From contig NZ_JAGRPM010000030.1 of NCBI RefSeq assembly GCF_019449565.1, positions 1 to 64,000 of the forward strand: a stretch of DNA of 64,000 nt, written 5' to 3'. Each line of letters begins with the position of its first letter. Positions within the stretch are counted from its first letter, which is position 1. The notes beneath the pieces were generated by a model that saw only the letters and a list, made by a program, of their open reading frames with translations, did no database searches and had not been told where the DNA came from. This document shows, piece by piece, positions 1 through 8,738 of the stretch. Source of the DNA: Rhodoblastus sp. Its GTDB lineage: Bacteria > Pseudomonadota > Alphaproteobacteria > Rhizobiales > Beijerinckiaceae. The position numbers and the translations under genes are program-made.

Positions 1-141
1 ATAGGCGGTGAACGTGGCGCCGCCCGTCTCGGCCAGAATCTTGGTGATCGCCGCCGTCAGCGACGTCTTGCCATGGTCAACGTGACCGATCGTGCCGATG
101 TTGCAATGCGGCTTCGTGCGCGAAAATTTTTCCTTGGCCAT
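1..141 (-). CDS. tuf: Elongation factor Tu, N-terminal fragment (cut by window start)
   Basis: The reverse strand reads [20 protein letters not shown] and continues [16 protein letters not shown], the classic EF-Tu N-terminus with its P-loop (GHVDHGKT, about residues 19-26). Only the first 47 codons are inside the window. EF-Tu is the GTPase that delivers aminoacyl-tRNA to the ribosome. The start is the ATG at 139-141, preceded closely by a GAGGG Shine-Dalgarno that lies in the arm of an inverted repeat. No fusA or rpsG is seen upstream; the next gene is the divergent kdp locus, so this copy probably has its own promoter. Confidence 0.97.
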   Translation of the reverse strand, partial: MAKEKFSRTKPHCNIGTIGHVDHGKTSLTAAITKILAETGGATFTAY

Positions 142-142
142 G

Positions 143-183
143 GCCCTCGTTCCGAATGTCAGGCGGTAGAATCCAACGAGGGC
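143..183 (-). promoter_or_regulatory. Inverted repeat covering the tuf ribosome-binding site
   Basis: Nine-base arms GCCCTCGTT (143-151) and AACGAGGGC (175-183) are perfectly complementary, with a 23-base loop. In the tuf transcript the arm next to the start codon carries the GAGGG Shine-Dalgarno, so the stem would hide it. The repeat is seen directly; a role in translational control is inference. Confidence 0.4.
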
Positions 184-433
184 GCTGCATAGAAGGCTTT
201 CAACGCAACTTCAAGAGCCAAATCGCCGAAAACGAAGCCTATCTGGCGCGGGCGTCCGGCGGCGCGATATCCCTAACCATCGCCTATCCCGCTGTTTCCT
301 CACGAGATTCGCTCGCAGGAGCCGAAAGCGCACGCCCGCCTTTACAACTTCCTTATGCGGCGAGGTCTCCTTCCGCATCGAAATTTGACGCGCGTTTCGC
401 CAGATTCCGCGCCGCAACACGAAAGGAAACGCC
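184..433. other. Divergent spacer between tuf and kdp
   Basis: This roughly 250-base spacer must hold the promoters for tuf (minus) and the kdp operon (plus). A short AT-richer stretch around 350-362 (TTTACAACTTCCTTAT) is the only candidate kdp promoter or KdpE-box-like element noticed, and it is weak. No convincing protein-coding gene is present. Confidence 0.3.
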
Positions 434-517
434 ATGTCTGATCTTGGCTATCTGGGCCTTGGATTGGCCCTGCTCGCGGCTCTGGCGCTCTACGCCAAAG
501 CCCTGACGCGCGCCTGA
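434..517 (+). CDS. Tiny hydrophobic ORF ahead of kdpF (27 aa)
   Basis: ATG 434 to TGA 517 encodes 27 residues, starting MSDLGYLGLGLALLAALALY and ending AKALTRA: one predicted membrane helix with a basic C-terminus. An AAGGAAA Shine-Dalgarno sits just upstream. The stop is 11 bases before the kdpF start, whose own AAGGAGG Shine-Dalgarno lies between. Its size and topology resemble KdpF, but it lacks the LxPERF end typical of KdpF. It may be a second KdpF-like stabilising peptide or a leader ORF. Not a family I recognise. Confidence 0.5.
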   Translation: MSDLGYLGLGLALLAALALYAKALTRA

Positions 518-528
518 AGGAGGCCGCG

Positions 529-615
529 ATGTTCGAACCGCTTCTCGGCCTGATCGTGGCCGTCCTGCTCGGGGTCTACCTCGTTTTCGCCCTGCTCAAT
601 CCCGAGCGTTTCTAA
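529..615 (+). CDS. kdpF: K+-transporting ATPase subunit KdpF
   Basis: This 28-residue single-helix peptide begins [20 protein letters not shown] and ends ALLNPERF. The final (N/R)PERF and the size match KdpF, the small lipid-like subunit that stabilises the KdpABC complex in the inner membrane. A strong AAGGAGG Shine-Dalgarno precedes the ATG, and kdpA starts 16 bases downstream. It is too short for most gene finders. Confidence 0.9.
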   Translation: MFEPLLGLIVAVLLGVYLVFALLNPERF

Positions 616-631
616 ATTTCCGGAGTTCGTC

Positions 632-2341
632 ATGACCCTGTCCGGCTGGCTGCAAATCGGCCTGATCCTCGGCCTCGCCGCGCTCACAGCGCGGCCGCTT
701 GGCCTTTATATGGCGCGCGTCTTTTCCGGCGAGCGCACCTTCCTCACCCCCGCCCTCAGCCCGATAGAGCGCCTGTTCTACCGGCTCACCGGGGTTTCAC
801 CCGAGCGCGAACAGGGCTGGCTGGCCTATACGCTCGCCATGCTGGCGTTTTCGGCGGCGGGCTTCGCGTCGCTCTACGCGATCCTGCGACTGCAGGCTTT
901 CCTGCCGCTCAACCCGCAGGGCTTCGACAATGTCCCGCCCGATCTCGCCTTCAATACCGCCATCAGCTTCCTGACCAACACCAATTGGCAGGCCTATGGC
1001 GGCGAGACGACCATGAGCCATTTCTCGCAAATGGCCGGTCTGGCGGTCCATAACTTCCTTTCCGCCGCGACCGGCATTGCGCTGGCTTTGGCCGTGACCC
1101 GAGCCTTCGCCCGCGCCAGCGCCGCGACGCTCGGCAATTTCTGGGTCGATCTGACCCGGGCCACCCTCTATGTGCTGCTGCCGATCAGCCTGCTGCTGGC
1201 CATCGCCTTTCTCGCGACCGGTGCGCCGCAGACGCTGGCCGGTTCGGTGGAGGCGACGACTCTCGAAGGCGCCAAGCAGACCATCGCGCTCGGCCCCATG
1301 GCCAGCCAGGAGGCGATCAAGCAGCTCGGCACCAATGGCGGCGGCTTCCTCAACGCCAATTCCGCCCATCCATTCGAGAACCCCAGCGCGGTGGCCAATC
1401 TGCTGCAGGTCTGGTCCATGCTGGCGGTTTCCCTTGGCCTGCTCATCATGTTCGGCCGCATGGTTGGAGCGGAAAAGCAGGGCTGGGCCTTCCTGAAAGT
1501 GGTGGGCGTGCTACTGATCGCCGGCGTCGCCGTGATCTATTGGTCGGAAAGCGCGGGCAATCCGCTGCTGACCCAGCTCGGCCTCGATCCCGCCAACGGC
1601 AATATGGAGGGCAAGGAGCTGCGCTTCGGCCTCGCGCTATCCTCGCTGTTCGCGGCGGTCACCACGGGCCTGTCCTGCGGCGCGGTCAACGCCATGCATG
1701 ACTCGCTGACGCCACTTGGCGGGCTCGTGCCGATGTTCCTGATCCAGCTGGGCGAAGTTCTGCCGGGCGGCGTCGGCTCGGGCCTCTACGGGCTGGTCGT
1801 CTTCGCCATTCTTTCAGTGTTCGTCGCCGGGCTGATGGTCGGCCGCACGCCGGAATTTCTCGGCAAGAAGATCGAATCCCGCGAAATCAAGCTCTCAATG
1901 CTGGCCGTGCTGATCCTACCGCTCGCCATCCTCGGCTTCTCCGCCGTGGCGGCGGTGCTCCCGGCGGCGCTGTCGAGCCTCGCCAACAGCGGCCCGCACG
2001 GCCTGTCGGAAATCCTCTACGCCTATACGTCGTCAGCCGGCAATAACGGCTCCGCCTTCGCCGGCCTGAGCGCCAATACGCCCTGGTGGAACATCACCAC
2101 CGCGCTCGCCATGGCGCTGGGGCGCTTCGGCTATGTCGTGCCGGTCGTGGCCATCGCCGGCTCCATCGCCGCGAAAAAGAAGGCGATGGCGTCGGCTGGA
2201 ACCTTCCCCACCGATGGCGGGCTGTTCGTGGGCCTCGTTGTCGGCGTCATCCTGATCGTCGGCGGCCTGCAATTCTTCCCCGCCCTCGCCCTCGGTCCAA
2301 TCGTCGAGCACGTCCTGATGCTCGCCGGCAAGACCTTTTGA
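632..2341 (+). CDS. kdpA: K+-transporting ATPase, K+-channel-like subunit KdpA
   Basis: The 569-residue polytopic membrane protein has family-typical length and about ten hydrophobic segments. The four selectivity-filter-type loops are visible: [45 protein letters not shown] and [12 protein letters not shown]. KdpA binds and conducts K+ for the KdpB P-type ATPase under K+ limitation. A CCGGAG Shine-Dalgarno precedes ATG 632. It is the third ORF of the kdp operon and ends 11 bases before kdpB. Confidence 0.98.
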   Translation: MTLSGWLQIGLILGLAALTARPLGLYMARVFSGERTFLTPALSPIERLFYRLTGVSPEREQGWLAYTLAMLAFSAAGFASLYAILRLQAFLPLNPQGFDNVPPDLAFNTAISFLTNTNWQAYGGETTMSHFSQMAGLAVHNFLSAATGIALALAVTRAFARASAATLGNFWVDLTRATLYVLLPISLLLAIAFLATGAPQTLAGSVEATTLEGAKQTIALGPMASQEAIKQLGTNGGGFLNANSAHPFENPSAVANLLQVWSMLAVSLGLLIMFGRMVGAEKQGWAFLKVVGVLLIAGVAVIYWSESAGNPLLTQLGLDPANGNMEGKELRFGLALSSLFAAVTTGLSCGAVNAMHDSLTPLGGLVPMFLIQLGEVLPGGVGSGLYGLVVFAILSVFVAGLMVGRTPEFLGKKIESREIKLSMLAVLILPLAILGFSAVAAVLPAALSSLANSGPHGLSEILYAYTSSAGNNGSAFAGLSANTPWWNITTALAMALGRFGYVVPVVAIAGSIAAKKKAMASAGTFPTDGGLFVGLVVGVILIVGGLQFFPALALGPIVEHVLMLAGKTF

Positions 2342-2352
2342 GGTGGTTTGAA

Positions 2353-4422
2353 ATGTCCCAGAAATCTCTCGCCAAACACAAGCTGTCGCTGTTCGACCCG
2401 GCGATCTTCCGCGAAGCCGCCGTCGAGGCCTTCAAGAAGCTCGCGCCACACAAGCTCGCGGCCAATCCGGTGATCTTCGTCACAGAGGTCGTCGCGGCGC
2501 TCGTCACCCTCCTGTGGCTACGCTCGCTTTTCCTCGGAGGCAGTGAGCCGTTCTTCTCGGGCCAGATCGCCCTGTGGCTTTGGTTCACGGTGTTGTTCGC
2601 TACTTTCGCGGAAGCGGTGGCGGAGGGTCGTGGCAAGGCGCAGGCCGCCACGTTGCGCGCCACCCGCTCCGACACCATGGCGAAAAGACTGCGCGACCCA
2701 GAGGCGTCGGGGCATTCCGCCGCGATCGATAATGTCCCCGCGCTCGACCTGCGCGCCGGCGACACGGTCCTGGTCGAGGCCGGAGACATCATCCCGTCGG
2801 ATGGCGACATCGTCGAAGGCGTCGCTTCAGTCAATGAAAGCGCGATCACCGGCGAATCCGCCCCCGTGATCCGCGAGGCGGGTGGCGACCGCTGCGCGGT
2901 CACCGGCGGCACGACCGTGCTCTCGGACTGGATCAAGGTGCGCATCACCGCCCAGCCGGGCAACACCTTCATCGACCGCATGATTGCTCTGGTCGAGGGC
3001 GCCGAACGCCAGAAGACGCCGAACGAACTGGCGCTCTCCGTGCTGCTCGCGGGCCTGACGCTGATCTTCCTGATCGCCGTCGTGACCTTGTGGAGCCTTG
3101 GCGTCTATTCCGGCATGAATGTGAGCGTGGTTGTGCTGGTCGCTCTGCTGGTGACGCTCATCCCCACCACCATCGGCGGCCTGCTCTCGGCGATCGGCAT
3201 TGCGGGCATGGACCGGTTGGTCCGCTTCAATGTGCTGGCCACCTCGGGCCGCGCAGTCGAGGCGGCGGGCGACGTGGACACGCTGCTGCTCGACAAGACC
3301 GGCACCATCACCTTCGGCAATCGCATGGCTAGCGAGTTCATCCCCATGCCCGGCGTATCGGCGGCGGATCTGGCCGAAGCGGCCCTGGCCGCCAGCCTTG
3401 GCGACGAGACGCCCGAGGGCCGCTCGATCGTCGCGCTCGCCAAAAGCGAATTCGGCGCCCGGGAGCCTGACTTCGGCGGCGTGGCGCCAACCATAGTCCC
3501 CTTCGCCGCGCAGACCCGGCTCTCGGGCGTGGACGCTGGCGGCCGCGCCATCCGCAAGGGCGCGGTTGAAGCGGTGCTGCGCTTCATCGGCCTGCCGGCA
3601 GATTCGACGCCGCCGGACTTCAAGGCCGGCGTAGAGCGCATCGGCCATAGCGGCGGCACGCCGCTGGCGGTCGCCGACAAGGGCCGCCTGCTCGGCCTCA
3701 TCCACCTCAAGGACGTGGTCAAGCCGGGCATTCGCGAGCGCTTCGCCGCCTTGCGGGCCATGGGCATCAAGACGGTGATGATCACCGGCGACAATCCGCT
3801 GACCGCCGCTTCCATTGCGACAGAAGCGGGCGTAGACGATTTCCTCGCCGAAGCCACTCCCGAAGACAAGCTGAACCTGATCCGCAAGGAGCAGACCGGC
3901 GGCCGCCTCGTCGCCATGTGCGGCGACGGCACCAATGACGCGCCCGCCCTCGCGCAGGCCGATGTCGGCGTCGCAATGCAGACCGGCACGCAGGCCGCGC
4001 GCGAGGCCGGCAATATGGTCGACCTCGACAGCGACCCAACCAAGCTCATCGAGATCGTGGAGATCGGCAAGCAGCTGCTCATGACGCGCGGCTCGCTGAC
4101 CACCTTCTCCATCGCCAATGACGTCGCCAAATATTTCGCCATCCTGCCGGCCTTATTCATCGCGACCTATCCGGAGCTTGGCGCGCTCAACGTCATGGGC
4201 CTGTCGTCACCGCGGTCGGCGATCCTGTCGGCGGTGATCTTTAACGCCATCATCATTGTGCTGCTGATCCCGCTCGCGCTGAAAGGCGTCGCCTATCGTC
4301 CCGTCGGCGCGGCGGCCCTGCTGCGCCGAAACCTGCTGATCTATGGCCTCGGCGGCCTGATCGCGCCCTTCATCGGCATCAAGGCGATCGACATCGTCGT
4401 CGCCGCGCTGCATCTCGCCTGA
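2353..4422 (+). CDS. kdpB: K+-transporting P-type ATPase catalytic subunit KdpB
   Basis: This 689-residue P-type ATPase carries the phosphorylation motif DKTGT with Asp314, the actuator motif TGES (in ITGESAPV), the nucleotide-binding and hinge motif [10 protein letters not shown], and [10 protein letters not shown]. KdpB hydrolyses ATP to drive K+ through KdpA. The frame is open well upstream inside kdpA, but the start is set at ATG 2353 ([10 protein letters not shown]) because homologues begin there, kdpA ends at 2341 and an AGGTGG Shine-Dalgarno-like sequence lies between. It is separated from kdpC by a repeat element. Confidence 0.98.
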   Translation: MSQKSLAKHKLSLFDPAIFREAAVEAFKKLAPHKLAANPVIFVTEVVAALVTLLWLRSLFLGGSEPFFSGQIALWLWFTVLFATFAEAVAEGRGKAQAATLRATRSDTMAKRLRDPEASGHSAAIDNVPALDLRAGDTVLVEAGDIIPSDGDIVEGVASVNESAITGESAPVIREAGGDRCAVTGGTTVLSDWIKVRITAQPGNTFIDRMIALVEGAERQKTPNELALSVLLAGLTLIFLIAVVTLWSLGVYSGMNVSVVVLVALLVTLIPTTIGGLLSAIGIAGMDRLVRFNVLATSGRAVEAAGDVDTLLLDKTGTITFGNRMASEFIPMPGVSAADLAEAALAASLGDETPEGRSIVALAKSEFGAREPDFGGVAPTIVPFAAQTRLSGVDAGGRAIRKGAVEAVLRFIGLPADSTPPDFKAGVERIGHSGGTPLAVADKGRLLGLIHLKDVVKPGIRERFAALRAMGIKTVMITGDNPLTAASIATEAGVDDFLAEATPEDKLNLIRKEQTGGRLVAMCGDGTNDAPALAQADVGVAMQTGTQAAREAGNMVDLDSDPTKLIEIVEIGKQLLMTRGSLTTFSIANDVAKYFAILPALFIATYPELGALNVMGLSSPRSAILSAVIFNAIIIVLLIPLALKGVAYRPVGAAALLRRNLLIYGLGGLIAPFIGIKAIDIVVAALHLA

Positions 4423-4432
4423 CGGCAGCTTG

Positions 4433-4554
4433 CCTTCTCCCCTTGCGGGAGAAGATGGCTCGCCAAAGGCGAGACGGATGAGGGGTTCCTTCAAGGCAAT
4501 CGACGCCCCCTCATCCGGCGCTTCGCGCCACCTTCTCCCGCAAGGGGAGAAGGG
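4433..4554. repeat. REP-like palindromic element, copy 1
   Basis: The kdpB-kdpC spacer holds long inverted arms: CCTTCTCCCCTTGCGGGAGA at the left and its complement TCTCCCGCAAGGGGAGAAGG at the right, plus internal inverted segments around GGATGAGGGG / CCCCCTCATCC. Copy 2 lies at about 18255-18372 with nearly the same arms. This is an intergenic REP/MITE-like repeat, expected to fold into a long hairpin in mRNA. It opens the frame upstream of kdpC but is not part of that protein. Confidence 0.85.
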
Positions 4555-4579
4555 GTCCAAACGTCCCGAGGAACAAACC

Positions 4580-5188
4580 ATGGGAAATCCAATGCAACAT
4601 ATTCGCCCCGCCATCGTCATGCTGGTCCTGTTCACCGCCCTCACCGGCCTCGCCTATCCACTCGCGCTGACCGGAATCGCCTCCGTCCTGTTCCCCTGGC
4701 AGGCGGGCGGCTCGCTGATCCAGCGCGACGGCAAGATTGTCGGCTCGGCGCTCGTCGGCCAGAATTTCACCTCGCCAACCTATTTTCAGTCTCGGCCCTC
4801 CGCGACCAGCGCGCCGGACCCGAACGACTCCAGCAAGACCGTCGATGCGCCTTATAACGCCGCCAATTCCGGGGGCTCCAACCTCGGCCCGACCAGCAAG
4901 GCGCTGATCGACCGCGTGAAAGCCGCGGCTGACGCCAAGCGCGAGGCGGGCTGGACCGGGCCGCTGCCTGCCGATGCGCTGACGACTTCGGCCTCGGGCC
5001 TCGACCCCGACATCTCGCCCGAAAACGCGCTCCTGCAAGCCCCCTCCGTGGCCAAGGCGCGCAGCATTGACGTCGCCAAGGCCCGCGATCTCGTGCTGGC
5101 CCATGTCGAAAAGCCCTGGCTCGGCTTCTTCGGTGAGCCGCGGGTCAATGTGCTCTTGCTAAACCTGGCGCTCGACGCGCAAAAATAA
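4580..5188 (+). CDS. kdpC: K+-transporting ATPase subunit KdpC
   Basis: 202 residues, starting MGNPMQHIRPAIVMLVLFTA with one N-terminal membrane helix and a periplasmic domain, the usual KdpC layout. Family motifs are LVGQNFTSPTYFQSRPSA and the C-terminal ENALLQAPSVAKAR ... GEPRVNVLLLNLALD. KdpC assists assembly and ATP affinity of KdpB. ATG 4580 has a GAGG Shine-Dalgarno at good spacing; the in-frame ATG at 4430 lies inside the repeat element and would add repeat-encoded sequence, so it was rejected. kdpD follows after 3 bases. Confidence 0.97.
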   Translation: MGNPMQHIRPAIVMLVLFTALTGLAYPLALTGIASVLFPWQAGGSLIQRDGKIVGSALVGQNFTSPTYFQSRPSATSAPDPNDSSKTVDAPYNAANSGGSNLGPTSKALIDRVKAAADAKREAGWTGPLPADALTTSASGLDPDISPENALLQAPSVAKARSIDVAKARDLVLAHVEKPWLGFFGEPRVNVLLLNLALDAQK

Positions 5189-5191
5189 GGC

Positions 5192-7894
5192 ATGGCGACG
5201 GAGCGCGAACGCGACCGCCGCCCTGATCCCGAGGCGCTGCTGGCGCTGGCGGGAAAGGAAGGGCGCGGCAAATTAAAGGTCTTCCTCGGCGCCGCCCCCG
5301 GCGTCGGGAAGACCTATGCCATGCTGGCCGGCGCGCGGCGGCTTAAGGCCGAAGGCGCCGACATCGTCATCGGCCTGGTCGAAACGCATGGGCGCGCGGA
5401 AACCGCCGCGCTGCTGGAGGGCCAGGAAGTCCTGCCGCGCAAAAAAGTCCCCTATCGCGGACGCGAGCTGGAGGAATTCGACATTGACGCGGCGCTGAAG
5501 CGCCGGCCCGCGCTGATCGTGGTGGACGAACTCGCCCACAGCAACGCCCCTGACAGCCGCCATCCCAAACGCTGGCAGGATGTCGAGGAATTGCTCGGCG
5601 CCGGGCTGGACGTCTGGACCGCGCTCAATATCCAGCATCTCGAAAGCCTCGCCGAAGTCGTCAGCCGCGTGACCGGCGTCGCCGTGCGCGAGACCGTGCC
5701 GGACGGCGTACTCCAACGCGCCGACGATGTCGTGCTGGTGGACATCACGCCGGACGAGCTGATCCAGCGCCTTCAGGAAGGCAAGGTCTATCTGCCCGAA
5801 ACAGCGCGGCGCGCGACGCAGAATTTCTTCACGACGCGCAATCTCACCGCCCTGCGCGAACTGGCGCTGCGCAGCACCGCCGACCGCGTCGACGACCAGA
5901 TGGTCGATTACCTGCGCCAGAACGCCATCGAAGGGCCGTGGGATACGTCTGACCATCTGCTGGTTTGCATCGGCGCGGATTTTCAGGCCGAGACGGTCGT
6001 GCGGGCGGGCGGGCGGCTGGCGACGCGGCTCAACGCCTCATGGGTCGTCGCCCATGTCGCGCCGGAAGGCCATGAAGAATCCGACCCCGCCAAGGTGCGC
6101 TTCGTGGACGAGGCCTTTCGTCTCAGCGAGCGGCTCGGCGCCGAAACGGTGCGGCTCGCCGCCTCCGACATGGTGGCCGAAATCCTGCGCTATGCCCGGC
6201 GCGAGAACTTCACGCAGATCGTCGTCAGTCGGGCGCGCGGCAATTTATGGAAGCATTGGCTCGGCCGCGATTTCGCTTATGAAATGGTGCGGCAATCCAG
6301 GGAGATTCCCGTCCTCGTCATCGCCGCGCCGGAGGCGCCCGCGCCAAAACCGCGGCGGATCAGCCTGAAACTCCGCGCAAGCGAGCGTCGCCGCCTCGGC
6401 GCTGGCCTTGCGGGCGCCGTCCTCGCCGTGGCGCTGGCGGTCGGCGCAGGCGAGGCGCTGAACGCCTGGCTGAGCCTGCCCAACTTGTCGATGGTCTTTC
6501 TGCTGGCAGTTCTGGTCTGCGCGGAGCGTTTCGGCCTCTGGTCGGCCATCGCGGCGTCGTTTCTCTCCTTTCTCGCCTATAATTTCTTCTTCATCGAGCC
6601 GCTCTACACGCTGACGATCGCCAAGCCCGAGGAATTGCTCTCGCTGCTGGTCTTTCTGCTGGTCGCGGTGCTGACCGGCTCGCTCGCGGGGCGCGTCCAC
6701 GATCAATCCGAATTCGTGCGGCGTCGCGCGGAAAACTCCGAACTGCTTTACGCCTTCTCGCGCAAGCTTTCCGCCGCACCGACGCTCGACGACGCGCTCT
6801 GGGCGGCGGCCGCGCATCTTCAGCGCGTCCAGGGCGGCCATATCCTTTTCCTGTTGCCAGAGGGCGACGAGTTGCGGCTGGCCGCCGCATGGCCCCCGAT
6901 GGACGAACTTTCCCCCGGCGAGATGAGCGCGGCGCGCTGGGCTTTTTCCAAGCGCGTGGCGGCGGGCTGGCGCACCGACACCCTGCCCAATCTCGCCTTC
7001 CAGTTCCGGCCCCTCGTCACCCCGCGCGGCGTCGCGGGCGTTTGCGGCTTTCAGCCCAAGACGCCGGACGAGCCGGTGTCGCCAGAGGACGAGCGGGCGC
7101 TCACCGCCATGCTGGAGCAGACCGCCATCGCCATCGACCGTTCGCTGCTGGTGGGCGAGGCGGTGCGTAGCGCCGCGCTGGAAGAAAACGAGAAATTGCG
7201 CACCACCCTGCTCTCCTCGCTGTCGCACGACCTCAAGACGCCGCTTTCTTCCATCACCGGCGCGGTGACGACCTTGCGCCAGCTCGGCGACAAGATGCCC
7301 ATCGAGGACCGCCGCGACCTGCTCGCCTCCATCGAGGAAGAGGCCGCGCGGCTCAGCCGCTTCGTGGCCAATCTGCTCGACATGTCGCGGCTCGAATCCG
7401 GCGCGGTCAAGGTGCGCGCGGATTTTCTCGACCCCGCCGAAATCGTGCGCGGCGCGGTCGAGCGATGCCGCAAGGCCTTTCCCGGCATGCGCATCGAAAC
7501 CTCGCTCGCGCGCGACCTGCCCTTCATTCGCGGCGATGCCGGCCTGCTGGAGCAGGTGCTGTTCAACCTGCTCGACAACGCCCATAAATATGGCGGCGAG
7601 ACCGGCGCGACGGTCCACGCCCGGCAGGAGGGGCCGGAGGTCGTCATTTCGGTCACGGACGAAGGGCCGGGGGTCAAGCGCGCCGATCTCGAACGCATCT
7701 TCGAGAAATTCTATCGCGGCGGCAGGATGGACGGCCGCAAGGCCGGCACAGGCCTCGGCCTTTCGATCTGCAAGGGCCTGGTCGAAGCGATGGGCGGAAA
7801 GATCGAGGCGCAGAGCCCAGCGCTGCGCCGTCGCGGGACCAGGCTGCTGGTGCGCTTTCCCGTCGCTGTGGTGGACAAGGAGAAAAGGGCATGA
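5192..7894 (+). CDS. kdpD: Osmosensitive K+ channel sensor histidine kinase KdpD
   Basis: The 900-residue sensor kinase has the N-terminal KdpD domain with Walker A GAAPGVGKT (residues 33-41), a universal-stress-like domain (about 250-380), four membrane helices (about 400-500), a GAF-like segment, and the kinase core with phospho-acceptor His679 in SLSHDLKTPL followed by N-, G1- and G2-box motifs (LLDNAHKYG, DEGPGV, GTGLGLSI). It senses K+/turgor and phosphorylates KdpE. The start is 3 bases after kdpC and the stop overlaps the kdpE start by 4 bases. Confidence 0.97.
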   Translation: MATERERDRRPDPEALLALAGKEGRGKLKVFLGAAPGVGKTYAMLAGARRLKAEGADIVIGLVETHGRAETAALLEGQEVLPRKKVPYRGRELEEFDIDAALKRRPALIVVDELAHSNAPDSRHPKRWQDVEELLGAGLDVWTALNIQHLESLAEVVSRVTGVAVRETVPDGVLQRADDVVLVDITPDELIQRLQEGKVYLPETARRATQNFFTTRNLTALRELALRSTADRVDDQMVDYLRQNAIEGPWDTSDHLLVCIGADFQAETVVRAGGRLATRLNASWVVAHVAPEGHEESDPAKVRFVDEAFRLSERLGAETVRLAASDMVAEILRYARRENFTQIVVSRARGNLWKHWLGRDFAYEMVRQSREIPVLVIAAPEAPAPKPRRISLKLRASERRRLGAGLAGAVLAVALAVGAGEALNAWLSLPNLSMVFLLAVLVCAERFGLWSAIAASFLSFLAYNFFFIEPLYTLTIAKPEELLSLLVFLLVAVLTGSLAGRVHDQSEFVRRRAENSELLYAFSRKLSAAPTLDDALWAAAAHLQRVQGGHILFLLPEGDELRLAAAWPPMDELSPGEMSAARWAFSKRVAAGWRTDTLPNLAFQFRPLVTPRGVAGVCGFQPKTPDEPVSPEDERALTAMLEQTAIAIDRSLLVGEAVRSAALEENEKLRTTLLSSLSHDLKTPLSSITGAVTTLRQLGDKMPIEDRRDLLASIEEEAARLSRFVANLLDMSRLESGAVKVRADFLDPAEIVRGAVERCRKAFPGMRIETSLARDLPFIRGDAGLLEQVLFNLLDNAHKYGGETGATVHARQEGPEVVISVTDEGPGVKRADLERIFEKFYRGGRMDGRKAGTGLGLSICKGLVEAMGGKIEAQSPALRRRGTRLLVRFPVAVVDKEKRA

Positions 7895-8583
7895 AGACCC
7901 GCGTGCTGGTCGTCGACGACGAGGCGCCGATCCAGCGTTTTCTCCGTCCCGCCTTGTTGGCTTCGGGCTATGAGGCTCTGTCGGCGGAGACGGGCGCGCA
8001 AGCCTTGCGCCTCATCGCCACATCCGCGCCGGACGTCATCGTGCTCGATCTCGGCTTGCCCGACATGGACGGCAAGGACGTGCTGGTCGAAGCGCGCAAA
8101 TTCAGCAAAAGCCCCATCATCATTCTGTCCGCGCGCGACCAGGAGACCGAGAAGATCGCGGCGCTCGATCTCGGCGCCGATGATTATGTGGAAAAGCCCT
8201 TCGCCATCGGGGAGTTTCTCGCCCGCCTGCGCGCCGCCTTGCGCCACGCCGCGCCCGACCACGCCCCCGCCCCGCGCTACGAGGCCGAGGGACTCGTGGT
8301 CGATCTCGACAAGCGCCGCGTGACGCGCGACGGCCAGAGCCTGAAGCTCACGCCCAAGGAATTCGACCTTCTCACCGTGCTCGTCCGCCATGCCGGGCGG
8401 GTGGTGACCCACCGCCAGATTCTCGCCGCCGTCTGGGGCCCGGCCCATGCCGATGACACGCAATATCTGCGAGTCTTCGTCGGCCAGCTGCGCGCCAAGA
8501 TCGAACCGGACGCCGACGTCCCGCGCTTGATCCTGACCGAGCCGGGCATTGGCTACCGGCTCTGGGCGCCGGAGCCCGCCTGA
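7891..8583 (+). CDS. kdpE: Two-component response regulator KdpE
   Basis: This 230-residue OmpR/PhoB-type regulator has a receiver domain (residues 1-115) with phospho-acceptor Asp53 in VLDLGLPDMDG and the conserved Lys in YVEKPF, followed by a winged-helix DNA-binding domain (about 130-228, LTPKEFDLL ... GIGYRLW). The ATG overlaps the kdpD stop (ATGA), so the two are translationally coupled. Phosphorylated KdpE activates the kdp promoter in well-studied systems. Confidence 0.97.
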   Translation: MKTRVLVVDDEAPIQRFLRPALLASGYEALSAETGAQALRLIATSAPDVIVLDLGLPDMDGKDVLVEARKFSKSPIIILSARDQETEKIAALDLGADDYVEKPFAIGEFLARLRAALRHAAPDHAPAPRYEAEGLVVDLDKRRVTRDGQSLKLTPKEFDLLTVLVRHAGRVVTHRQILAAVWGPAHADDTQYLRVFVGQLRAKIEPDADVPRLILTEPGIGYRLWAPEPA

Positions 8584-8738
8584 ACGCCGCATCCCAGGTT
8601 TCGTGACACAAATACTTGACGACGCGAGACCTTTTTCGGGCTTGATCGAGGTCATTCCCCGGGCGAAGTTTCGCGCCTACACATCGGGAAGCAAGCTCAA
8701 GCGCCGCGTGAACGGGCGCGGCTTGAGGGAAGGGACGC
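8584..8738 (+). promoter_or_regulatory. hox operon upstream region
   Basis: The 155-base gap contains TTGAC at 8616-8620 as a possible -35 element, no clear -10, and no sigma-54 GG-N10-GC signature that I could see. A hairpin with CTCAAG (8696-8701) and CTTGAG (8722-8727) as outer arms and CGCG inner pairs sits just upstream of the hoxF GGGAAGGGA Shine-Dalgarno. Function is inferred only from position. Confidence 0.35.

Noticed and set aside
2086..2352. Upstream extension of the KdpB frame
   Set aside because: It lies inside kdpA in another frame; KdpB homology begins at ATG 2353.
4430..4579. N-terminal extension of KdpC
   Set aside because: These codons are the REP-like repeat; KdpC homology starts at 4580.
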